Shown piece by piece: positions 1-12,415 of a stretch of DNA of 64,000 bases (within the stretch, counting starts at the first letter, position 1; each line of letters starts with the position of its first letter). The stretch comes from Lingula anatina. Taxonomy: Eukaryota > Brachiopoda > Lingulata > Lingulida > Lingulidae. Below the pieces are notes generated by a model, which worked only from the letters and a program-made list of their open reading frames with translations, was not told the origin of the DNA and made no database searches. Location: contig NW_019775423.1 in NCBI RefSeq assembly GCF_001039355.2, forward strand, positions 124,001 through 188,000, in the 5' to 3' direction. A program made the position numbers and the translations under genes.

Positions 1-3000
1 TTAAATCCTCGAGGTTAAGGCCGAATTTATGAAATAATACTATGGAGCCGACCCTCTAAGATAACGGGAGGGAAGTAGTTATTGTCCATATTGGTAGAGC
101 ACGCCATATCAGTCAATGTTTAATTTGAACAAGTGACTCAATGATGAGAAAGTTTACATCTGTAGGCGTCCGCGTGTGTTACTACATGGATGTTTTAGTA
201 TCACATTCGTTTATTATAAAGGACGTGGGCCGATAAAGCGATTGGTCTCTGTTCAATTTTGAAAACTTGAAATTTTGAAGGAAAATGATCCTTGATGATT
301 TGCTTTGATCCGTTAATCATCAAAACATTTTTTTTAGTGCCGTACAATGTAATGATATGGAATGCATGAAAAGTCTGTTTTTTTTTTACCCGGAGCATGC
401 TTCAGAACTACACAATGCACAAAGGTTCTATTAATTCTTGAAAAAATCCTGTTAGACACTTTTAAATAATCAAATACCACAGCATACAGGAAACGGTTGT
501 TTAGAGAATTCTACTGATTTTAGTCCTTAACTGTGGAGTGCACACAAGTCACAGTTGATTACTATGGTGACGGAGAAGCCTAAGGGTCCTATCTATCGAT
601 TTTCAGGTGGGTTCTCTATAAAGCCGCTAATGATGTGTCCGGGTCTCTGTGAATTTCTTTTGTTTAGTAGACACGAGCATATGGTGAAACAAACGCAGGG
701 CAGCTGTCGCGTTAAGCACCACCCCCTTATGCAGGTAGCTTAACACATGTGCCGTGAAAAAGGCGACTTGATTTACTCCGGGTTGGTAAGGAAGTAGTGG
801 GACTTTTTATCAAGATAGTAAAATATTTCAACGTGCCGGAGACACCTGATCCGGATTCTTAAAAAAAAAAAAAGCGACCGAATGCAGACGATCAAGGTAT
901 GTTTGTTTGTTGAAAAGAAGGTCTTTGGGGTTCATTTCAATCATTCAAGCTTGGACCGATGGGTCCAAAATTCGAGTTCCTTGTCTAATTATAGTAACTT
1001 TTTCGTATATGTCAAGTTTGAAACAGCATATTGAAATATTTTCATGTATATATATCGTTCAAATACATCATGTACATCATGGACTTATCATGTTAGCAAG
1101 TTCTCTATGTGGTGTCCCGGAATACTAATAATCTTCGTCCTGAAAATATGAAAATGATTATTAATAGGAAATTTTCTCAGCACGTTAGTCCGGTTTATCT
1201 CTAATGTCAGGAAGAAAACGTTGACCTTGCTGGTCTTCTAGTATTAGTTGATTTGTTTTTTATAAAGGATTGTGTTAACGGTGTTAGACTCATACGTATC
1301 ATTTTCCATACAGAACACCTTAGAAAACCCCGGTACCTGACGCTGCTTCTGATGTAAAATGTGCATTTAAGCTTGATTTTGTTTCTTTTCGATTTCCTTT
1401 TGATTTTTTTCCTAACTCTCAAAACCTTATTCGGGCGCAATGCGCGTGCAGGTCACCACGGTGCATCTTTTTTCAACCTCTCTTCACACTCAAATGCCCA
1501 CTCCCCACTGGTAATCGATTTCCCAGCCGGCGGTGAAGGCAATGTAGAAATGGATATATAATGTTTCTGTTTAAAAAAAAACGATTTGATAAAACAACCA
1601 GGAATACTTATTCTAATCTACCAAAGGAATGTAGGAACTTGATAACCACAAACACGCAAAGTTACATATCTGTAACTTGTAGTAAGGAAGTAAACCGTCG
1701 CATAATCAGGTTATGAGTTTATATTTCAACAAAATATACATAAAACGATTCTCATTCTAATGATGCGATTACTCGGGTATATAAGAGTGAAAAATTATTC
1801 AAGGATGTGCCCCTCATACCCTGAAAATCGCAAGTTCTTCTCACAAGTAAATATTTTGAGTCTATTTTGTCATGTCCGAGTTGAAAATCGGATTTAAAGA
1901 TTGTTTCGCCCAAGCGTCTGGAGTAAGTCAAGTGGACGCAAGGTGCTGTAAATTCACAAGAGAAATTCTCAGACAAGCCAGTGGGAACATTCGTCCCGGG
2001 CTCTATTTCCCACAGGGTTTTATATTCCTTCCAGCTTATACCTGTCCCAAGCTGAGTTACACAGTGTCGTAACTGAAGCACATCAGCTACACTGGAGAGA
2101 CAGCTACACACCCAACCAGTCACCTCTGTCAACCCTATGGCCGAATCCTCTTTAGATCTCTTGTAGTTGAGGTCATATTTCAGACGAAGTTAGGGTCCCA
2201 TACAAACACAGATTGAGTTAACAGTGATCTGTGTGAAAGTTCAACTTTTTGACCATCGCCGAGACCCAGAAGTGAAGCGCTTTAGTTAAGGGGGAAAAAA
2301 CTAACCTATACCATTCTCTCATTATGTTCAGACAATTAAACAAGTTCTATGGGACCCGGGCTAGGGAAATATCATCTCCGCTGACGAACAATGTGTGGGG
2401 TTGATAACTTTTTGAGATAAGGCACACATGAGATGGTGAACAAAATACGTGAGCGCCGTACATACGCCTAGCATAATTTGAAATTAATTCTTTTTGACCT
2501 AGGCCATTCTTTCATAAACCCTCTCTAAATTGAGGACGTACTGCACGATATTATAGTAAGGCCTTTTATCTACGAGCATCACAGGGAAAAAAGTTTTTAA
2601 AAGCTTTTGTTGTTTTCTTGATTAAAGTTGTAGTACATAAGTCAAATTTAGTTAATATTTCCCAAGAGTTGCTGTATAGCCTCAAATAAAAAGTACTTTT
2701 GTTGCATAAGAGGACTGGGTACGCTCAAAAGTGGAAATACACAAATTACATCCCTGGATTCAAATATACGTAGGCCCTATTCAATAAACACCCATGATTT
2801 TTTCAAAATCAGCGAACTCGATTATTGCCTTTTTCAAGTTTTTGACGTGTTCATTTCTTTTTAGACGAATGAAACAAGCGAAACAAGAGAATATATGAAA
2901 ATATTCAATGAATAATCTCTGCGAAGCTCCTGAAGAGGGTATTTTCTATATCAGTATAGTTCTAGGAAAATTGGATTTCTGTTATACTTAGAGAAAAGCT

Positions 3001-3100
3001 CAATTATGTTATAGGGTGCAAACGAATAAGGTCATTATGAAAAAAGTTGCTGCTGGTAAAATAAATTATTTCTTGTTTTTATTTGAGTGAGTTTTATTTA
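1..3100. other. Gene-free block of distinct composition
   Basis: I see no convincing exon here. CpG dinucleotides occur at about two per 60 bases by eye, near what base composition alone would give, whereas most of the rest of the window has far fewer. Open frames are short and mostly begin with non-ATG codons; the longest, on the minus strand at 2132-1752, starts with TTG and matches no family I know. The change to CpG-poor sequence is gradual between about 2.9 and 3.3 kb. It could be a different genomic compartment, a recent insertion or a misjoined contig. Confidence 0.5.
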
Positions 3101-4139
3101 CATGCATGTATACTGACCAGCGGTCCTAGTTCACCTATATATTCAATATTGTATGTCACGTTTTATTGATATCTTTAAATGTCTAAATGTGTTTTCATTA
3201 GTCAGCTAAAGTATACTGTAATTTTAATTAAAAGCCCACAAAACTGATATGCTTTTTTAGGCAACGATCACTCTATGTAATGACCTAGGTCACTACTGCA
3301 CAGCACAACATGTAAACCCCATATATGTACCTCTTCACAATCAGACCTCTGATAGGATTTCACACTTTAGAGGAAAGCTGGACCGCTAATTGAATTTCTA
3401 CCTCAACTCTCTGTATGAAGTGGTGCTGCCCACTTAGGCTCCCCTACAGAGAAGATTGGCCCACTCTCAGAGTCTCCTTCAAACATGCTGCAAAGTCTTC
3501 TTTTATGTTGGGGTAAAACTGTCAAAAACCATCCAAGGCTTGCTGAGAACCCCACATCTCAATCTGCTCAGATTACCTTGATATATTCTCTACTTCACTC
3601 CCTTTCCACTTTAAGATGCCCATACAATCCAGTTCAGGATACTGCCTTCCAATTTATTCTGGATTTGTGAGAAGAAATTGGGGGTTTTTTTAATCTAGAT
3701 TGCTTTCATTGGAACGCCAGGCTCTCTGAAGTCCTTTTTTTCTACTTGCTTTTCACAATGAAAGGGTCTGAAAAAGCAGTGGCTTCCACACCAGGTATCT
3801 GACTGACAAGAAGATGTTTTTTATTGCAAGAACTTTGTAAGAGTGCATACATGTTTATTATCTGAAATTGTTGACCTTTAATTTATTTGACGTTTTTTAA
3901 AATGAGACATATTTAAGAAAAATTAATTCAGTTTACAAATTTATCAAATTATTTTATTCTTTTTAAATTAAAATAAGAAGGTAAAATAAACTCCAAAAGG
4001 AACAAACCTAGTGATTCTTTGAAATGCTTTCTGTTCCAGGACACCTGCTGAACATAGAAGATACCCACTTATTTTCTATTTTCAACTTTAATGCTTAGTT
4101 TGGATGCATTTAATTATACTTTTGACTTTTTTATTTCAG
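3101..4139. other. Probable intron upstream of the Orange-domain exon
   Basis: This stretch ends in a good 3' splice site (pyrimidine-rich tract and TTTCAG at 4134-4139). No bHLH exon is recognisable here or further left, so the DNA-binding part of the gene would have to lie outside the window or be missing from this assembly. Confidence 0.45.
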
Positions 4140-4952
4140 AATAAAAGTGAAATGCAAAACAATTGTCAACTGCAGCAGGGTCACAATGAAGGTACATCTG
4201 GTACACCATCACCCCACTGTACAACCACAGCTAACCAAGAGAGTGAATTCACCTCAACGGCCATATTGGCATCCCATAATTCTTACCTGGCTGGTTACCA
4301 AGACTGCATGGAGGAGGCAATGCGATATTTAGCAGAAGTTGAAAATATTCCTCAGACTGATCCCCTGGTGGTAGGGCTTCAACAACATCTTGTAGAGCAA
4401 AAAAAGCTGCTGGCAGCAAATATACCATTCTCCCAAAATGTTTTTCATTGGGATGGTGGACACAATTTTTCATTTTACAATAATCCAGAAGCAGTTGATT
4501 CCATGGTTGTCCCACAGACTCACAATAATATGAGCTATGGTTTTAATTCAGAGACAAGTGCAATCCAAGAATCCACAGTAATTCCAGATCACGTACAGCC
4601 ATCCTCGTCCTCAGCATCGTCATCTTCATCACAACAGGAACTTCATTCTAGGATATACGCAGAATTATCAAAACTCTCAGATTTAAGAACAAATGTAAGT
4701 GATGATGAAGAAATGAATGGTGATGATGATGATGATGAATACGACAGTTGCTCTGATGAAGAGGATCTTGATAATGGGCAGGATCCTTTCTCTGAATATG
4801 CATATCAGCTGGCATTACTTGTACAGAACAATCCCTCAATGGCCGGTTTGACTGAAGAACTTTTGGCACTGTTGGGCAATGTGTCCACAGAACATAAGCT
4901 AGAGACAGCAGCAACAACAGAAACACAGACATCTGGAAATGACTGTTATTAA
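4140..4952 (+). CDS. Orange-domain protein (bHLH-Orange family), last coding exon
   Basis: About 270 codons from the TTTCAG acceptor to a TAA stop. Near the start is an Orange-type helical motif: YLAGYQDCMEEAMRYL (4284-4331), followed by TDPLVVGLQQHL (4356-4391). This matches the Orange domain that follows the bHLH in Hairy/E(spl), Hey and clockwork-orange repressors. Downstream are a Ser run (4604-4630), a strongly acidic Asp/Glu stretch (about 4697-4780) and a Gln/Thr-rich end. The C-terminus ends NDCY, so the WRPW Groucho-recruiting tetrapeptide of Hes proteins and the YRPW-type motif of Hey proteins are absent. The family is seen in the sequence; nuclear repressor function is inferred. 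The bHLH exons are not in the window, so this entry is 5' partial and the subfamily is unresolved. Confidence 0.6.
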   Translation, partial: NKSEMQNNCQLQQGHNEGTSGTPSPHCTTTANQESEFTSTAILASHNSYLAGYQDCMEEAMRYLAEVENIPQTDPLVVGLQQHLVEQKKLLAANIPFSQNVFHWDGGHNFSFYNNPEAVDSMVVPQTHNNMSYGFNSETSAIQESTVIPDHVQPSSSSASSSSSQQELHSRIYAELSKLSDLRTNVSDDEEMNGDDDDDEYDSCSDEEDLDNGQDPFSEYAYQLALLVQNNPSMAGLTEELLALLGNVSTEHKLETAATTETQTSGNDCY

Positions 4953-6080
4953 AGAAAACAAAGCACTGAGACAACTCTGTCATTTCAAATTGTTAAAATT
5001 TACATTCTAAGAAGTTTTTATCATCATAGCACAAACAAGTCAATTTCATTTTTTTTCTCCCGTTTTTCTCAAACATACTTTTGGATTTAGATTGGAATTA
5101 CATTTTTCATTGGGATTCCATCTTCTTGAAAGGCATCTTTAAAAATAATAAAAATTACAATGATTCATTGTAACTTCTTGCCAGTTTTGACAAAATGTCT
5201 TAAATGTTTCTTTTATCTTTTATGGATCTTATTCAAAGTGCTCAATATATACTGGTTAATATCTTGTAAACTTGTTTTCAAGTTAAATTACTTTTGATTT
5301 TTGTTTGATTATCAGCAGCAAACTTCAGGTGAAATGACTCGAGTTTCTGACAATGGTTTTATTAGACCATTAGCTTTTAGGACCTGTTTCCAGTTAAGTT
5401 GGCTTGGCCTGACTAAGCACTATCTCAGTTGGCAGGCTGTATACGAATTAAACTAAAAGAAGCCAATATAATCCTCTAGTATCGCCATAGCAATCAAGGC
5501 ATACACCAGACCATTAGATCGATATCTTTTATGGAAAATAATCATAATCACAGTGCCTGTTGAGATTGCACACAGTTGAATGGATCCAATTTCACTGGAA
5601 ACTGGTCCAAACTTTTGGCAAGCCTTGGATAACTCCCTATCTGTGCTGTCACACTTAACCTGAAAGTGCTACACTCTACAGATAAGATTATTATATATTG
5701 TCCAGTTAGTATTATGCTGTCATTGAGATGCTAAGAAACATGCACAAGTTGATGAATGCTAAAACAGATAGTAAACAAAACTTTTGAAAGTTCTTGAATG
5801 TAATAGACAGACCTTTGATAGGACTGAAACTCGGAGTGGTTTGTATGTGTACCTGTGGTATGAATGGATATGCTGTGAGAGTCCAACTATATTCAGTTAA
5901 TGAATTAAGAAAACGTATTTCATCAAGATGGTTGCAGTCTGGTACTGAACACACATGAAATGTACTTACCTGTATATACCAGTATACCGATGTTACTTTT
6001 TGCATACCATGTTATTGCTAGTTTTGATGTTGTCAGTAATGCCAGTTATAGACAAAAATAAATGAAGTTTAAAACATATT
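4953..6080 (+). other. Likely 3'UTR of the Orange-domain gene
   Basis: Noncoding sequence after the stop. A canonical AATAAA signal lies at 6057-6062, about 1.1 kb after the stop; an earlier AATAAA-like run near 5147 could give a shorter transcript. No other structure was seen. Confidence 0.4.
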
Positions 6081-8021
6081 AACATGGGTTTGAGTTAATT
6101 AAACATTTTTAAAATACAACTAATCAAAAGTTGTTTTTATAAGCAATTAAAATGCATATTAGCTTTTATTCCTAATTTTAACATTCAAAGGTACACTTCA
6201 TGGGTTTGAAAATCCACCAAATGCTTATTTTTGCCATCTGCAGCTTCTTATAAAACCTTACTGGTACATACACCTTAAAAATGATTTAACCTCTTAAATA
6301 AATATTTTGCTGGAGTGAACCTGTTATTGATATTTCCAGAGAAGCTTAGGGAGATTGTCCCTGTTATGATGACTGGCCAATCATTTTTAACTAAATCAAC
6401 CTTTATGTTCAATTCAAGGTAGAATCAGAGAAGTAGCTATGGTAGAATCCAAGTGAAGAGAGGTATAGATAAATGATTTGTGAAAATGAATGATTGCTTA
6501 TTTCCTTGGGAAAATCCATTTTGGAAGGTAAATCCCATGGAGTTGACCTTTAATTACTCCCTTACTCGTGATACAAAAAGAAAAAAGCTTTTCATTTACA
6601 TATTTACTGAATCAAATAAATTATACAGCACTATTAAGTAGGTTGACTTTAAATTTTACATTTAGCACATACAACACAAAATGCTTAACTGTAAAGTTTT
6701 TCACTGGTGTACATTTTTTGGAACATTAAAAAGTCTTAGCATCTGTGCTTCAATAATCCTGGTAACTAGTTCATCTTACCCGTACAAACTGCTTATCTAT
6801 CTTATTTCCAATATTTTACTCTTTTTGCTCTGTTTTACAAATCTTAATCAAATTATTCACACAAACCGATTTTAAAGTCAAACTGACTTCCACAGTTAAA
6901 AAATGACTTTTTGTGAAATAAACATATTATGTGTATAATTAAGTACTATATTGGAATACAATAAGTGTACTAAATAAATATATCAGTAATAAACACTTTC
7001 ATGTCCCACCTCCAAATTCATTTATCACAGTGCTTTTAATGAAACTTTTCATTACTTAAAATCTGAAACTGAAAATACTGAGTCACTGCAGCAAAAGATA
7101 GGCATAAATTTGTTTAATGCAATAATTCACTTCTTTATGTACCAAAACAATCAATTCTACCTTTTTTATCATACCTGCTTTTTCTGAAAAAAAAAATACT
7201 AAAAAATTAAAAAATAATGGGGACCTAGACAATGTCAGATGTATACTCTTTCAATGAGATGAACTCCTCAATCTGGCCTGAGATGATATAGAGGTTTGAA
7301 AATGAAGAAGTTAGCACCCATTGGACCTGAAGCTCAGGGTACATCAACCCTTAAGAGATTTTGAAGTTCTTCTAAAATATAGTTAAGTTTCCAAAATGGT
7401 CTGAAAGAGAGATCTTTTCAGTAGAGATACTTTTCCCATCATTAAAGACCTGCAAGGTGTGTTAGATCTTTATACAGAAAAACCTTTCTAGTACTTTCAG
7501 TAATTTTCTATTTACCATAAAGGTACACCCTATCTAAAACCACAGAGAAAAATTACAACGTTAACCCATGTTTGAGCTCTTAGTTTGTCATTTCTACCAT
7601 CACATGAGTTAACTACCAATCCTGATTTACACTACAAAAAAGTCTCGAATATTGAAAACTTAAAACTCACAAAACAGTCTATAAAAAAAAAAAAAAACAT
7701 TCGTAGTGTTCTAATATTTGTATGGCATTGAGATTTCCATTGCATGTCGACTATAAATTATTTACTATCCTTGAACTGTATAACAATCTAGGCACAAACA
7801 ATAAATTACAGAGTTTTATCTTGCTCGGTTTTGGCACAATATAATGACATATAAACAATATGATTACATTATCAGGACCTGTTTGAAAATGCTGGCAACA
7901 ACGCTATCAAAATTTAGAACAATTTAGTTAAGTGATCTGTCACTGAATCTTTAAGTACCAGTGTATGCAGGAAAAATAACTGATTCTTATTTTAATATTT
8001 AATAAATTTGGTGATAGTATT
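6081..8021. other. Intergenic / FAAH2 3'UTR, no gene seen
   Basis: This AT-rich stretch separates the convergent Orange-domain and FAAH2 genes. It has many stop codons in all frames and A-rich runs near 7180-7215 and 7682-7696. The part next to 8021 is presumably the FAAH2 3'UTR. The open frame at 6681-6875 is short, AT-biased and resembles no known protein. Confidence 0.4.
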
Positions 8022-11000
8022 TTATCCTCTAATTTGTGGTTGCCAGCCACCCATAAGTTTCTCCACTTCTTGTGCTACAGCTATGGTCAGCCTGTCACTA
8101 TACAGACTGCCCACCAACTGTATACCCATAGGTAAACCTTCACTATTCAGCCCAACAGGACACTGAGTGACAGGCAAGCCTAACACATTAAACACTCCAG
8201 TATAAGCAAAATTGAATGGCATTAACAATGGCTGGTTGTGGTATGGAGCCACTCGGGGTTGTGTGGGATATATCAATACTCCGTTGTCTCCGAGTAACTC
8301 CTGGAATTCTTCTTTCAGCTTCTCACATATACTTATAGCCTTTTTCTGTTTCTCTGGAAAAAGCCTCCCCAATTTCTCTGTCATGCCAAGACTAATAGCA
8401 GGTAGGGTGTGATTGGAAAGTCCTACCAACCACTTGATGAATTCCAGATAGGGGTTGACTGGCACACCATTCCCCATAAGCTCACAGAATGTTGTACCTC
8501 CACAAGTGGACATCTTGGCCTCCCACATCTCAAGAGAATACTTGAGTTTGCTGAGCTGGACAGGTTGAACAGTTACCCCTAGGCTCTCAGTAAGTTTCTT
8601 GACAAGCTGTAAAAGAAAAAAATCTATGTAAATAAGCTGAGGATTTGACTGCCAAACAAACAAACAACAACAACAAAAAAATAAATAAATAAAATAAAAT
8701 GTAGATAACAGACACTCTGAAACTGTTAGTATATTTTTACAAGCTAGGAAAAAGTCATAGATGTAATAAATGTCACAGAAGTAAAAAATGTTCATACATT
8801 AAAACTTAGAACTAAAAATCTTTCCTTCTTTTCTGTAAGATAATCTTTTGTATATTTCAAATTCTAAAACAAGGACATATACTAGTGAAATACATCTTTA
8901 CTGAATTAGGTTATACTAGGACCCATCAAAGTTAGTATTCCAATTCAATGCAACCATTACCTCTCTTTGTGTTGCTCTAATTTCAGAATCCACAGAGTTG
9001 ACTAACATATCCCCGCCATCATCTTCCATGGTGAAATAGCGCAGCTTTCTTATATCTTCCTGTTGGAAATAATTTCAGTTAGTGAAAAAAATAAATAAAA
9101 ACCTTTTCAGTGTGGTGTAATTAAAAACAGAATAAAGACTTGACAATGCTTGCACAGGACTCAAATATGTGGTGTGGAAATATAGCATGAACTATTTTAG
9201 ATACACTCCCTGTTATGGTCAACTCTAATAGATTGTGAAGTCTAAATGCTTTAAGCAGACAATGCTACAGTCAATTCCTAGTTTTTGTTTTCCATATATA
9301 TGGTAATGACAATCTTTTCAATGGGGGAAATAATAAATTTTACATTTACTGTATTTTTTGTCATAATTTTTTAAAATTAAAACTGTCCTATGTGGTGGTA
9401 GCAACAAAATTGAAAAGCAGGCTACCCTATAGTACAATTCTATGCATTAAAGCAACACAAATGCTAGACAGAAATATAATTTTTATGATCCTTAAATTAT
9501 GTATCTGAAATATTGATAATTTTTGCCCATTGACAAGATCAAGTCATTACATATATATTTTTTTGATGTAAAGCTGTCTGTGCAGTGAACATGCTGACAT
9601 TTTCCTTTGCTGACTCTACAGTGTTGAAAGATGCCCCCCCCCCCCCAATCAATCAACCAACCAATCAATCAATAAAAGATTGATCATCCATCACTATTTC
9701 AATTTTTTACCTCTTGGTCCAGTTTTAATTTTGCTCCCTTGTCACCAGCTAATATCTTTAACATAGGTTTGAGGTCACAAGCATATCTGCACATGGGTCC
9801 CGTCACTAGGTAGTCTTTTTCTTTTGCAGTGGCATTAGGATATTGCCCATCATTGTTTACTATACCTAATAAATACCAGAAGTCAATATTTGAAAAATAA
9901 ATAACATTTCAGCATAAAGTTTTTCACATTGTTTAAAGTTAAAGATTAAGCAGATTTTATAGCAGATTTTAATTTTACACCATTCTCAAAAAACACCATT
10001 AAATATAAATGATTAATTCTAATTCTACACATTAGTCATAATTACCAAAGGTAGGCTTGTGCCCAAAGATTCCACAGAACATAGAAGGCAGGCGAATGGA
10101 ACCACCAATATCTGAACCAACACCTATCACGGAGCCTGCTGCTGACAAGGTGCATGCTTCACCACCTTTAATTAGGAAATAAAAAGATAAGACAGTCCTA
10201 TTAAATTGCAAATTATTTTATAAGCAAAATTGATGTGTATGAAACTGGCCAAGCAAAGGTTTTCATAGGGCCATTGCAAAAAGACACAGACCTAACTCCA
10301 GAGGAGATGGCTGGGAAAGCATGTCTTTTTTTATGTAGAGTGACAGTAGGGTATCTTGAGAAGTCCCTCCCTACAATCTTTCTTTGAACTGACTAGCAAT
10401 GACTGGGACATACAGGAGTATTTACACATACTGATGATCACAGGCTAGATGATGATAAGTTTTTTAAATAGGTTTGGACTTATTCCACATGAAACAATTG
10501 TTCTACGTAGATCGATCCAATTCCACGAGGAGTTTTACTGAAGACAATCAGATTAACAGATTAACATACTTTAAGGAAGTTCACCCTGTCCAGTCATCTC
10601 CAGCTGACCAAGAACACTAGCCTGTCCTTACCTGGGTAAAAGACAACTGTTCCCAGTCAGTTGTATAGCCAGAAAAATTCATATAATAGTATGTACTAAC
10701 TGAAAGATGCTCCAGCAGAAAACGGGCTGAAGGCCCTAAAATGTATATGTATGTGCACATTATGCCAAAGTACAAAAAATCTCATAGGTGGGATGTGCCC
10801 ACATAAGATGGACATGGAAAAACAGCAGCAAAACTGCAAAATTGTGTGGAAATAGTGATAAAACTGTCTTATTAGTAGTTAGGCAGGCCTGACATACCTG
10901 AACTCCCTCCTACGATTCTACTGTTGTTATATGGATTCCCTGTCCTCCCATAGACCGTGTTAGCACTCTCCCACCACATACATAGTTCACTTACATTGGT

Positions 11001-12415
11001 CACACACAGAGGAATGCCACCAGCTTTTCTGACATTTTTAATCACGGGGGCATCAACATCAGCTATGATGGTAGATCTACTTTTCAACCCTGATGAATTT
11101 GATAGACCTAGAAATAAAAGATACAACTGAATCATTTTTAAATAATGAATAATGTTTTTAACAATCAACTATGTGTACTGACAATATGCATTTTGTACTT
11201 TTTTAGTTTTTTTTTTTTTTTGCTTTTTTTTATTTATTTTATTATTTCGGGGAGGGGGGGGGGGACATAAGTTCAGTGTTTGGTGGGCAGTCCATACCAA
11301 ACAGAACCCCAGCTATACCTATCAATGATAATAATGCATTTCTTTTAAAGAAAATACAAATCTAGCAAGTTTACAAAATCTATTTATCATAACATCTAAG
11401 ATTAGTCACACCCACAATACACATCAATATTAACAAGCAGGGTGATCATGCCCATTGGCCATAAAATCAGCTGCAGGTTTTTTTTACAATACCTTTAACA
11501 GCAAATGCCTCTTTAGTTGTAAAAGGAACCCCTAAGAATGGAGCATTCACTTCTGAGTATCTCTCATCCAGTTTTCCAGCACCAATTATGGAGTCTATCT
11601 CTCTGGCTTCTGCTAGGGCATCCTCAAATCTTTCTGACACCACTGCATTGACAATGGGGTTAATGACTTTAATGCGGTTAATAAAGGTTTCAACAACTTG
11701 TTCTGATGTGACCTAAAAAGAATGATTAAAATTTTTTTTTACTTCACAGTGAGATGATGAATATACAGATACCACAACTGAGGGAATACCTTGTGGGTAA
11801 TAGCCAGAGGCTGGTTTCACAAAAGAATTTTAGGCCAAAATTTACCTCAATTTCAGTCATTCAATTCAGTATATCTCTGTTATAGTAAACTTAAATAGTG
11901 TAACTACTGATCTAACACAGATAATATTCAAATTTAAAAACAGGTGCATAATTTCATTTCTGAATCAGTGGACTATTTTGGAGTAGAAGTTATTTTGTAA
12001 GACAAGCCCCAGTCATCATGAATAACAGCAAATGCCACACAATACGTCTCACATCTCACCTCTTATCTTATAATCATGTAAGGCAAGGGAGTAACTCCAT
12101 GGGTTGAGACCCATGCATCTTGCTCACCTTCTTGAAACCTGGTCCAAAATAAATATGTACATCAATCCATTAACTAACAGTTACTTAAATGGATGATGTA
12201 CATCTATTTTGGTAAACAGAATTCATACTAACCTCTCTCTTTCTAATCTTTTTAGCCAGTGAAGTGCCACTCTGAAGTAGAATGCTGTCTGTGATGGGAG
12301 GGACTTTCCTTGCATGTCTCTCATATATTAATGCAAATATGCAGTTGGTGATAGGCTTCAGTACAAATCCAACCACCCCAAGCACAGCAGAGACAATCCT
12401 TTGCCAAGTCTTCAT
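8022..12415 (-). CDS. FAAH2: FAAH2-type fatty-acid amide hydrolase (amidase signature family)
   Basis: Seven coding exons: 12415-12233, 11712-11493, 11107-10898, 10165-10046, 9865-9711, 9059-8961 and 8606-8022. They join without a frame break into 523 residues, close to human FAAH2 (532). An N-terminal hydrophobic segment ([15 protein letters not shown] onward) is a likely membrane anchor. The amidase-signature catalytic triad is visible: Lys in [13 protein letters not shown] (end of exon 2), Ser in GGSSGGE, split over the exon 3/4 junction, and the nucleophile Ser in [12 protein letters not shown] (exon 4). C-terminal landmarks are [13 protein letters not shown] and [11 protein letters not shown]. 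The family hydrolyses fatty-acid primary amides and N-acylethanolamines at membranes. ATG at 12415 is chosen because it follows an acceptor at 12427 and begins the conserved N-terminus. It shares a divergent promoter with the A20 gene. Confidence 0.9.
9634..9674. repeat. Poly-C run plus CAAT/CAAC tetranucleotide repeat
   Basis: Thirteen consecutive C residues (9634-9646) run into an imperfect CAAT/CAAC tandem repeat, inside a FAAH2 intron. The run length is likely to be polymorphic or misread. Confidence 0.9.

Noticed and set aside
1752-2132. 126-codon minus-strand open frame
   Set aside because: Starts with TTG, no family similarity, no splice or codon signal; consistent with chance in a less AT-rich region.
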